A stretch of 64,000 nucleotides of DNA, taken from positions 1 to 64,000 of the forward strand of contig LNIY01000013.1 in NCBI GenBank assembly GCA_001449105.1, written 5' to 3'. Positions 57,544 to 64,000 of this stretch are shown here, in pieces (position 1 is the stretch's first letter; every line of letters begins with the position of its first letter). The notes beneath the pieces are model-generated. The model was not told where the DNA came from, did no database searches, and saw only the letters and a list, made by a program, of their open reading frames with translations. The translations under genes and the position numbers were made by a program. The DNA comes from Caulobacter vibrioides. GTDB lineage: Bacteria; Pseudomonadota; Alphaproteobacteria; Caulobacterales; Caulobacteraceae.

Positions 57544-58680
57544 GTGGGTTACGGGTTCAAGGGGTCCTTCGGGCGCACGACAGCGCTGGCCCTGGTTCTG
57601 ACGGTCTCGGCCGCCGGCCTTTCCGCTTGCGGCAAGGACAAGAAGGCCGAGGCCAAGGCCAAGAAGCCCGTCGCCGCCCAGACCGTCAGCGTCGCTCCGG
57701 TCGCCGTGCTGCCGCTGCCCCGCGTGATCAACGCCTCGGGCACCATCTCGGCCTGGGAAGAGGTGCCCGTCGGCGCCGAGACCGGCGGCCTGACCGCCAC
57801 CGCCGTCAACGCCGAGGAAGGCCAGTTCGTCCGCCAGGGCCAGGTCCTGGTCGCCCTGAACGACACCCTGCTGCGCGCCCAGCTGCGCCAGCAGGAAGCC
57901 TCGGTGACCAGCGCCCGCGCCACCCTCGCCGAGGCCGAAGCCTCGCTGAAGCGCTCGCGCGAGCTGCTGGCCAAGGGCTTCCTGTCGCAGGCCTCGCTCG
58001 ACACCGCCACCGCCCGCCAGGCCACCGCCGCCGCCCAGGTCGCCGCCGCCGAAGCCGCCCGGGGCGAGACCGCCGCACGCGTGGCCCAGGCCTCTATCCG
58101 CGCGCCGGTCTCGGGCCTGATCGTCCGCCGCAGCGTCACCAAGGGCCAGATCGTCAGCGCCGGCAGCGAGCTGTTCCGCATCGTCCGCGACGGCCGCATG
58201 GAGCTGGACGCCGAACTGCCCGAGACCGATCTCGGCGTGGTCAAGGCCGGCATGCCCGCCAGCATCACCTCCGAGCAGGTCGGCCAGGCCGACGGCGCGG
58301 TGCGCATCGTCACCTCCGAGGTCGACCCCCAGACCCGCCTGGGCGTGGCCCGCATCGCCCTGACCTCGATGGGCGCCTTCCGCCCGGGGATGTTCGCCCG
58401 CGCCCAGATCCGGGCCGGCGACCAGGCCTCGCCCGTGGTGCCCAGCGCCGCGATCCTCTACCGCCAGAACCAGCCGGGCGTGTTCCTGGTCGACGCCGAC
58501 AGGAAGGCCCAGTTCCGCAAGATCGGCATCCTGGCCCGCACCGGCGACATCACCGCCGTCTCCGGCGTCTCGGCCGGCGAGGAGATCGTCGTGGACGGCG
58601 CCGGCTTCCTCGGCGACGGCGACTCGGTCCGGGTGGCGGTCCACAAGCCCGCCCCCGCCCTGCCCGCGGCCAAGCGCTAG
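57544..58680 (+). CDS. RND efflux periplasmic adaptor (membrane fusion protein, lipoprotein)
   Basis: The 378-residue protein has a lipoprotein signal ending in the lipobox LSAC (near residue 27). A beta-barrel segment and biotinyl-lipoyl halves follow (TISAWEEVPVGAETGGLTATAVNAEEGQFVRQGQVLVALND and IRAPVSGLIVRRSVTKGQIVSAGSELFRIV) around an alpha-helical hairpin (about 110-180). A C-terminal domain ends at AAKR. It links the inner-membrane pump at 58690 to an outer-membrane channel not found here. The GTG at 57544 is chosen because AAAGGGG lies about seven bases upstream; a TTG seven codons earlier lacks this. Confidence 0.92.
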   Translation: MGYGFKGSFGRTTALALVLTVSAAGLSACGKDKKAEAKAKKPVAAQTVSVAPVAVLPLPRVINASGTISAWEEVPVGAETGGLTATAVNAEEGQFVRQGQVLVALNDTLLRAQLRQQEASVTSARATLAEAEASLKRSRELLAKGFLSQASLDTATARQATAAAQVAAAEAARGETAARVAQASIRAPVSGLIVRRSVTKGQIVSAGSELFRIVRDGRMELDAELPETDLGVVKAGMPASITSEQVGQADGAVRIVTSEVDPQTRLGVARIALTSMGAFRPGMFARAQIRAGDQASPVVPSAAILYRQNQPGVFLVDADRKAQFRKIGILARTGDITAVSGVSAGEEIVVDGAGFLGDGDSVRVAVHKPAPALPAAKR

Positions 58681-58689
58681 GCCCCGGCG

Positions 58690-61600
58690 ATGGACACCAA
58701 CAACATCTCGCGCTGGGCGATCAAGAACCCGATCCCCGTCCTCATGCTGTTCGTCATGCTGACCCTGGCCGGCATCGTCGGCTTCAACAGCATGCGGATC
58801 AACAACAACCCCGACGTCGACCTGCCCCTGGTGGTGGTGTCGGCCTCGCGTCCGGGCGCCGCGCCCAGCGAACTGGAGACCCAGGTCACCCGCCTGATCG
58901 AGGACTCGATCGCGGGCCTGGGCCAGGTGCGCCACATCAGCTCGACCGTCGGCGACGGCTTCTCCTCGACCTTCATCGAGTTCGAGCTGGGCGTCGACCA
59001 CGAGCGCGTCACCAACGACGTGCGCAACGCCATGTCGAACCTGCAGTCCGCCCTGCCGCAGGACATGCAGATCCCCAACGTCACCCGCATCGACATCTCG
59101 GGCGACCCGCTGATCACCTATGTCGTCCAGGCCCCCGCCCTGACGCCCGAGCAGCGCAGCTGGTTCGTCGACAACGACGTGGCCCGCACCCTGCTGGCGA
59201 TCCGCGGCATCGGCGAGGTCAACCGCCTGGGCGGCGTCAGCCGCGAGATCCAGGTGGCCCTGGACCCGGACCGCCTGTCGTCGCGCGGCGTCACCGCCGC
59301 TTCCGTCAGCCAGGCCCTGGCCAGCACCAACGCCGACCTGCCCGGCGGCCGGGTGACGGTCTCCGGCTCCGAGCGCGCCATCCGCACTCTGGGCGCTGCC
59401 GGCTCGGTGGAGCAGCTGCGCGAGACCCGCATCCCGCTGCCCTCCGGCGGCACCGTGCGCCTGGGCGACCTGGGCGAGGTCACCGACCGCTGGGCCGAGC
59501 CGCGCAACCGCGCCCGCTTCGACAACCAGGAAGTCGTGACCTTCAACATGGTCCGCTCGCGCGGGGCCAGCGAGGTCAAGGTCGCCGAGAAGGTGCGCCA
59601 CGCGATCGAGAAGCTCGACAAGGAACACCCCGAGCTGACGATCTCCGAGATCACCTCGAACGTGAAGTACATCGAGGAAAGCTACTGGGCCTCGATGGAG
59701 GCGCTGATCCTGGGCGCGGTGCTGGCCGTGCTGGTGGTGCTGCTGTTCCTGCGCGACTGGCGGGCCACCTTCCTGGCGGCCGTGGCCATTCCGCTGTCGC
59801 TGCTGCCGACCTTCGCCATCATGGCCCCGATGGGCCAGTCGCTGAACGGCGTCACCCTGCTGGCCCTGTCGCTGACGGTGGGCATCCTGGTCGACGACGC
59901 CATCGTCGAGATCGAGAACATCGTCCGCCACATGCGCGGCGGCAAGTCGCCCTACAACGCGGCGATGGAGGCCGCCGACGAGATCGGCCTGGCCGTGGTG
60001 GCCACCACCTTCACCATCGTGGCGGTGTTCGCGCCCACCGGCTTCATGCCCGGGATCATCGGCCAGTTCTTCAAGGCCTTCGCCCTGGCCGCCTGCGTCT
60101 CGGTGCTGTTCTCGCTGCTGGTCGCCCGCATGCTGACGCCGCTGATGGGCGCCTACATGCTCAAGCCGCACCACAAGCCCGACACCGACCCGTTCTGGAT
60201 GCCGGGCTACCTGAAGGCCCTGGGCTGGGGCCTGAACAACAAGTGGAAGGTCGCCCTGATGGCGATCCCGATCCTCATCGGCTCGGTGCTGCTGGCCAAG
60301 AGCCTGCCGTTCGAGTTCCAGCCGGCGGCCGACCGCGGCCGCGCGCCGTTCTCGATCGAGCTGCCGCCCGGCGCGACGCTGGACGAGACCGACGCGGTGG
60401 CCCAGCGCGTCGCCCGCGAGCTGAAGGCCCGTCCGGAGGTCAAGAGCGTCTACGCCTCGGTCGGCAGCGACGGGGTCAACAAGGCGCGGATCACCGCCGA
60501 CCTCGTGGCCAAGGGCGAGCGGATGAACCAGCAGCAGTTCAGCCGCCTGATGGTCGACCAGTTCAAGGCCATCCCCGGCGCGCGCATCGGCGCGGGCAAC
60601 AACAGCGGCGGCGGTCCCGGCGACGGCGGCAGCTACACCCTGCGCCTGGTCGGCGACGACGGCCCCGAGCTGGAAGAGGCCGCTCGCCGCGTCGAGGCGC
60701 AGATGCGCACCGTCCCGGGCCTGGCCAACGTGGTCAACACCGCCTCGATCGCCCGTCCGGAGATCATCGTCACGCCGCGTCCCGACCAGGCCGCCCGCAT
60801 GGGCGTCTCGGCCGGCGCCATCTCGCAGGCCGTGCGCGTCGCCACCATCGGCGACATCGACCAGTCGCTGCCCAAGTACAATCTGGGCGACCGCCAGGTG
60901 CCGATCCGCCTGCGCCTGACGCAGAACGCGCTCGAGGACCTGTCGGTGCTAGAGACCCTCAAGGTCCCCTCGGCGACCGGCGGCTCGGTGCCGCTGAACG
61001 CCGTGGCCGACATCCGCTTCGGCGCCGGGCCCTCGCAGATCAGCCGCCAGGACCGCTCGCGCGTGGCCGAGATCACCGCCGAGCTCGACGGCATCGTCGT
61101 CGGCGAGGCCAGCAAACAGGTTCACGCCCTGGAGGCGGTCAAGAAGCTGCCGCCCGGCGTCAAGGAAGTGGCCGCCGGCGACGCGGAGTTCATGGCCGAG
61201 ATGGCCACGGGCTTCGCCATGGCGCTCTTCACCGGCCTCCTGCTGATGTACGTCGTGCTGGTGCTGCTGTTCCGCAGCTTCGCCCACCCGGTGACCATCA
61301 TGGCCGCCCTGCCGCTGGCCATCGGCGGCGCCTTCGCCCTGCTGAAGCTGGTCAACAGCAGCTTCTCGATGTCGAGCCTGATCGGCATCCTGATGCTTAT
61401 GGGCATCGCCGCCAAGAACTCGATCCTGCTGGTCGAGTACGCGATCATGGCGATGAAGGACGGCAAGATGACCCGGCGCGAGGCCCTGCTCGACGCCGCT
61501 CACAAGCGGGCCCGCCCGATCCTGATGACCACGGTGGCCATGGGCGCGGGCATGGTGCCGGTGGCGGTCGGCTTCGGCGCCGACGTCGAGTTCCGGGCCC

Positions 61601-61797
61601 CGATGGCGATCACCGTCATCGGCGGCCTGATCACCTCGACCTTCCTGTCGCTGCTGTTCATCCCGGTGGTGTTCGTGCTGATGGACCAGCTGAAGAACTG
61701 GTCGAACAAGCTCCTGGGGCGGTTCTTCCACCACTCCCACCACCACCCGGCCCACGGAACGCATCCGGAAGAGCCGGTGCTGGCCAGCCGGGACTAG
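58690..61797 (+). CDS. RND multidrug-type efflux permease (AcrB/MexF-like)
   Basis: The 1035-residue inner-membrane pump has TM1 at about 15-35, the periplasmic porter domains, then the TM block with [15 protein letters not shown] (proton-relay aspartates) near 400-415. A second half repeats the layout, ending with [15 protein letters not shown] and [19 protein letters not shown]. Length and motifs fit the hydrophobe/amphiphile exporter family. The short distance (9 bases) from the adaptor gene indicates one operon. Substrates cannot be predicted. The C-terminal tail is histidine-rich ([14 protein letters not shown]), which may bind metal or be incidental. Confidence 0.95.
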   Translation: MDTNNISRWAIKNPIPVLMLFVMLTLAGIVGFNSMRINNNPDVDLPLVVVSASRPGAAPSELETQVTRLIEDSIAGLGQVRHISSTVGDGFSSTFIEFELGVDHERVTNDVRNAMSNLQSALPQDMQIPNVTRIDISGDPLITYVVQAPALTPEQRSWFVDNDVARTLLAIRGIGEVNRLGGVSREIQVALDPDRLSSRGVTAASVSQALASTNADLPGGRVTVSGSERAIRTLGAAGSVEQLRETRIPLPSGGTVRLGDLGEVTDRWAEPRNRARFDNQEVVTFNMVRSRGASEVKVAEKVRHAIEKLDKEHPELTISEITSNVKYIEESYWASMEALILGAVLAVLVVLLFLRDWRATFLAAVAIPLSLLPTFAIMAPMGQSLNGVTLLALSLTVGILVDDAIVEIENIVRHMRGGKSPYNAAMEAADEIGLAVVATTFTIVAVFAPTGFMPGIIGQFFKAFALAACVSVLFSLLVARMLTPLMGAYMLKPHHKPDTDPFWMPGYLKALGWGLNNKWKVALMAIPILIGSVLLAKSLPFEFQPAADRGRAPFSIELPPGATLDETDAVAQRVARELKARPEVKSVYASVGSDGVNKARITADLVAKGERMNQQQFSRLMVDQFKAIPGARIGAGNNSGGGPGDGGSYTLRLVGDDGPELEEAARRVEAQMRTVPGLANVVNTASIARPEIIVTPRPDQAARMGVSAGAISQAVRVATIGDIDQSLPKYNLGDRQVPIRLRLTQNALEDLSVLETLKVPSATGGSVPLNAVADIRFGAGPSQISRQDRSRVAEITAELDGIVVGEASKQVHALEAVKKLPPGVKEVAAGDAEFMAEMATGFAMALFTGLLLMYVVLVLLFRSFAHPVTIMAALPLAIGGAFALLKLVNSSFSMSSLIGILMLMGIAAKNSILLVEYAIMAMKDGKMTRREALLDAAHKRARPILMTTVAMGAGMVPVAVGFGADVEFRAPMAITVIGGLITSTFLSLLFIPVVFVLMDQLKNWSNKLLGRFFHHSHHHPAHGTHPEEPVLASRD

Positions 61798-61802
61798 GAT
61801 CA

Positions 61803-61832
61803 AGGGGCGGGCTTTCGGGCCCGCCCCTTTTT
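61803..61832 (+). terminator. Rho-independent terminator of the RND operon
   Basis: GGGGCGGGC and GCCCGCCCC form a strong stem with a short TTTCGG-type loop followed by TTTTT. It begins six bases after the permease stop codon. Confidence 0.9.
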
Positions 61833-61854
61833 CATGCGCCCCACTTCATGCGCC

Positions 61855-63198
61855 TCAGGCCAGGGAGGCCGCCACTCGCCGCAGCGCCGAGGCCAGCACG
61901 GCCCGCTTGCCCGGCGCGCCCAGCGACAGCCGCGCCCCCTCCGCCGTCACGCCCGGCGCGGCGAACAGAAGGGCCGGAGCCAGCGACAGCCCCTCGGCCG
62001 AGCCGCCGGCCGCCCGGTCCAGCCAGACGTGCAGGCAGCCCTCGGGGCCCAGCGCCCCCGGCAGGATCTCGGCCGCCAGCGCTCGCCGGGCGGCGGCCTC
62101 GGCGCGGACCCCGGCCAAGATCGCCTCGGCCGTCCCGTCCCGGATCCAGGCCGTGGCCACCGCCGCCATCAGCGGCGCGGGCATCTGGCATAGCGCATGG
62201 CCCGCCGCCGCCAGGCGCTGGGCCGCCGCGGCGTCGGGCGCGGCGACATAGGCGATGCGCAGGCCCGGCGTCAGGGCCTTGGCCAGGGTCGCCACGTGCC
62301 AGGTCCGCCCGGGCGCCAGGCGGGCGATGGCGGCCGGCGCGGGATCGGGCAGCCGACCGTAGGCGTCGTCCTCGACGATGCGGGCGCCGGCCGCCGCGCA
62401 GGCCTCGACGATCGCCACCCGGCGGGCCGGGCTCATGGTCGCCGTGGTCGGGTTCTGCCAGGTGGGCGTGACCACCACCAGCCGCGCGCCGCTGGCCGCC
62501 AGCTGCTCGGCCAGGGCCTCGGGCAGCATCCCCTCCCCGTCCATCGGACAGGAGACGGCGCGCGCGCCCCGCGCGGCCAGGGCCGCCAGCAGGCCGGGAT
62601 AGGTCAAGGCCTCGACGATCACGGCGTCGCCCGGCGCGGTTCCCGCCGCTAGGATCGCCGACAGCGCCGCCTGGGCGCCGGCGCAGACCGCCACCCGCTC
62701 GGGATCCACCGCCCCCAGGCCCGGCGCCAGCCAGGCCGCCCCCGCCGCCCGCTGGGCCAGCGAGCCGGGACCGGCGTGATACGCCATCAGGGTCGCCGGA
62801 TCGGTGCGGGCCAGCACGCCGGCCGTCGTCTCACGCAGCAGGGCCGCCAGCGACAGCCCCTCCGGCGGCGGCGGCAGGTTCATGGAAAGGTCGACGAGGC
62901 CGGCTTCCTCCTCGCCCGCCCGCCGGCGCACGAAGGTGCCGCGCCCCGGCGCGCCCTCGACCAGCCCCTGCTCGCGAGCCAGGGCGTAGGCGCGGGTGAC
63001 GGTGGTGAAGTCGACGCCCAGCAGGGCCGCCACCGTCCGCTGCGGCGGCAGCTGCTCGCCGGCCGACAGCTCGCCGTCGGCCACCGCCGCGCGCAGGGCC
63101 TCGAACACCCGGCGATAGATCGGCCCCTCGCCCGCGGCCACCCGCCGCAGCCACCCAGCGCCCGCCGGAAGAACAGCGTCTCTTGCGTCGCCCATCAT
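61855..63198 (-). CDS. MocR-family regulator (GntR domain fused to PLP aminotransferase fold)
   Basis: The 447-residue protein has an N-terminal GntR winged helix (about 25-95; ELSAGEQLPPQRTVAALLGVDFTTVTRAYALAREQGLVE) and a fold-type I aminotransferase domain (about 115-445). The PLP lysine is in VATLAKALTPGLRIAYV, with VVTPTWQNPTTATMSPARR and IVEDDAYGRL as further PLP contacts. MocR proteins sense PLP or amino-acid-like ligands. The start is one of two adjacent ATGs (63198 or 63195); an ATG at 63210 falls inside the inverted repeat at 63200-63231. No ribosome binding site is seen, so the message may be leaderless. It is divergent from the DUF983 gene. Confidence 0.9.
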   Translation of the reverse strand: MMGDARDAVLPAGAGWLRRVAAGEGPIYRRVFEALRAAVADGELSAGEQLPPQRTVAALLGVDFTTVTRAYALAREQGLVEGAPGRGTFVRRRAGEEEAGLVDLSMNLPPPPEGLSLAALLRETTAGVLARTDPATLMAYHAGPGSLAQRAAGAAWLAPGLGAVDPERVAVCAGAQAALSAILAAGTAPGDAVIVEALTYPGLLAALAARGARAVSCPMDGEGMLPEALAEQLAASGARLVVVTPTWQNPTTATMSPARRVAIVEACAAAGARIVEDDAYGRLPDPAPAAIARLAPGRTWHVATLAKALTPGLRIAYVAAPDAAAAQRLAAAGHALCQMPAPLMAAVATAWIRDGTAEAILAGVRAEAAARRALAAEILPGALGPEGCLHVWLDRAAGGSAEGLSLAPALLFAAPGVTAEGARLSLGAPGKRAVLASALRRVAASLA

Positions 63199-63199
63199 C

Positions 63200-63231
63200 G
63201 ATCCATACATTTAATGCACAATGTATGGATC
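63200..63231. promoter_or_regulatory. Perfect 11-bp inverted repeat, putative MocR operator
   Basis: GATCCATACAT (63200-63210) and ATGTATGGATC (63221-63231) are exact complements around a ten-base spacer, one base from the MocR start and 25 bases from the DUF983 start. The geometry suits dimeric MocR/GntR binding and autoregulation plus control of the divergent gene. Confidence 0.65.
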
Positions 63232-63256
63232 AATTTTCGGATTGTAGGTAGGGGTC

Positions 63257-63670
63257 ATGACGCCCGGACACGAGTTTTTCGATCCGCCCTCGCCCGTGGT
63301 CAGCGGCTTTCGCCAGCGCTGCCCGCGCTGCGGCGAAGGCAAGCTGTTCAAGGGCTTCCTGGCGCTGGCCCCGTCCTGCGACCACTGCGGCCTGGACTAC
63401 GGTTTCGCCGAACCGGCCGACGGCCCGGCCTTCTTCGTCATGAGCGGCGTCGGCATCCTGGTGACCTTCGTCTTCGCCTGGGTCGAGGTGGTCTATCGCC
63501 CGCCGATCTGGGTGCACTTCGTCACCGTGTTCCCGGCCCTGATCCTCGGGTGCCTGGCCACCCTGCGGCCGGTGAAGGCCTGGCTGGTGGCCTCGCAGTT
63601 CGTCAACAAGGCCGAGGAAGGCAAGTTCGAGAGCCTGGGCCGCCACGACCACGATCCGCGGCGGCTCTAG
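63257..63670 (+). CDS. DUF983 membrane protein
   Basis: The 137-residue protein opens with a zinc-ribbon-like pair CPRCGEG and CDHCGLD (about residues 22-46), followed by the DUF983 DGPAFFVMSGVGILVTF motif and two hydrophobic segments (about 60-78 and 86-105). The family is widespread in alphaproteobacteria and has no settled function. The ATG has AGGGG four to five bases upstream. The divergent MocR gene and shared palindrome suggest a regulatory link. Confidence 0.85.
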   Translation: MTPGHEFFDPPSPVVSGFRQRCPRCGEGKLFKGFLALAPSCDHCGLDYGFAEPADGPAFFVMSGVGILVTFVFAWVEVVYRPPIWVHFVTVFPALILGCLATLRPVKAWLVASQFVNKAEEGKFESLGRHDHDPRRL

Positions 63671-63710
63671 GTCGGATCGACGTTCAAGGGCTCGCCCCTC
63701 CCAACGCCCA

Positions 63711-63808
63711 ATCCCCGCGAAGGCGGGGACCCAAGCGGGCTTTCAGGGCGTGGCCAAGCCTTGGATAATCTCCGACCTCGGCCTGGATCCCCGCCTTTCG
63801 CGGGGATG
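63711..63808. repeat. Intergenic repeat family D, copy 3
   Basis: ATCCCCGCGAAGGCGGGGACCCAAGC ... GGATCCCCGCCTTTCGCGGGGAT. It is more diverged than copies 1 and 2 and lacks the TTTTACGG end and the GAGCGCTC flank. It lies between the converging DUF983 gene and the partial gene at the right edge. Confidence 0.7.
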
Positions 63809-63864
63809 CTCGGTGAAAATCGGCCAGGCGCATGAAGGTCGATCGGCCGTAAAGACCCCCGCGC

Positions 63865-64000
63865 CTACTTCTTCTCGAGAAGCAGCGTGCCCTGCTTCTT
63901 CACCTGGCCGGTGATCTTGCCGGCGATCATGCCCAGCAGGCCCGGCAGCACGACCTCGACGATCACCACGTTGGCGGCGACGTTCAGCTTGCCGGTGATG
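63865..64000 (-). CDS. C-terminal part of a probable polyhydroxyalkanoate-system family protein
   Basis: The visible 44 C-terminal residues read ITGKLNVAANVVIVEVVLPG, continue LLGMIAGKITGQVKKQGTL and end LLEKK before a TAG. A strand-turn-strand rich in Val followed by an LPGLLGMIAGKI helix matches the end of small PHA-granule-associated (polyhydroxyalkanoic acid system) proteins. The rest lies beyond the window, so the call is tentative. Confidence 0.5.
   Translation of the reverse strand, partial: ITGKLNVAANVVIVEVVLPGLLGMIAGKITGQVKKQGTLLLEKK

Noticed and set aside
57502..60174. Long minus-strand open frame opposite the RND operon
   Set aside because: Antisense shadow rich in Gly/His/Asp/Gln. 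It mirrors the codon bias of the real genes and has no ribosome binding site or family signature.
57627..62471. Very long open frame (over 1600 codons) on the plus strand across the RND genes
   Set aside because: It is a shadow in another frame of high-GC genes. Its product is Arg/Pro/Gly-rich with no domain, while the adaptor and permease frames carry clear family motifs.

Overview
The window looks like chromosomal DNA from an alphaproteobacterium of the Caulobacter group. This rests on very high GC throughout, many GTG/TTG starts with GTGA or ATGA stop/start overlaps, two large TonB-dependent receptors (one of the long Xanthomonas/Caulobacter type), abundant carbohydrate-active enzymes, a complete histidine-utilisation set, and dispersed palindromic intergenic repeats. 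No rRNA gene, complete tRNA gene, CRISPR array, transposase or prophage gene was seen.

Layout. (1) 1-6.4 kb: an FAD-dependent dehydrogenase, a PAS-containing hybrid histidine kinase, and the peroxide-defence pair ahpC-ahpF behind a well-spaced OxyR-like box. (2) 6.6-18.4 kb: a glycan-degradation block with a sialate O-acetylesterase-like esterase, a GH3 beta-glucosidase, a divergent GH97 retaining alpha-glycosidase, a GH29 fucosidase, an SDR whose ribosome binding site lies in a perfect 12-bp hairpin, and a TonB receptor. (3) 18.5-28.9 kb: a DUF3667 membrane protein, a free-standing UTRA-like protein and the hut genes. hutF-hutC run leftward and hutI-H-G-U-D rightward from a shared region holding a HutC-like palindrome. 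Between hutG and hutU lies an anomalous, nearly pure-C tract that removes the hutU start codon. (4) 28.9-39.7 kb: a tightly coupled chemosensory operon (CheW, CheR-TPR, CheW, MCP, CheA-REC, CheB) ending in two hybrid histidine kinases. (5) 39.9-42.5 kb: an M23 peptidase, an exported isoaspartyl peptidase/asparaginase and a membrane protein. (6) 42.5-57.4 kb: a second carbohydrate locus with a GH35 and a PA14-containing GH31 enzyme, a flavin-dependent halogenase, a long TonB receptor, and a divergent operon of dgoK, dgoA, a sodium/sugar symporter, an SMP-30 lactonase and a FadR-type regulator. (7) 57.5-64 kb: an RND efflux pair, a MocR regulator with a perfect inverted repeat at its start, a DUF983 protein and the end of a probable PHA-system protein.

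How it fits together. The GH35 galactosidase, GH31 alpha-xylosidase-like enzyme and TonB receptor match what is known of xyloglucan-type hemicellulose use. Galactose released in this way would feed the De Ley-Doudoroff genes (lactonase, DgoK, DgoA, symporter) next door. Related 14-bp palindromes in front of the receptor/dgo genes and the GH35-GH31 operon suggest shared control. The GH3/GH97/GH29/esterase block may act on side chains of the same kind of polymer. These substrate assignments are inference.

The most unusual signals are a 28-base perfect tRNA-Ser-like 3' end inside the GH97 coding sequence, the poly-C tract that starts where the right arm of an intergenic palindrome should be, and the SD-sequestering hairpin before the SDR gene.
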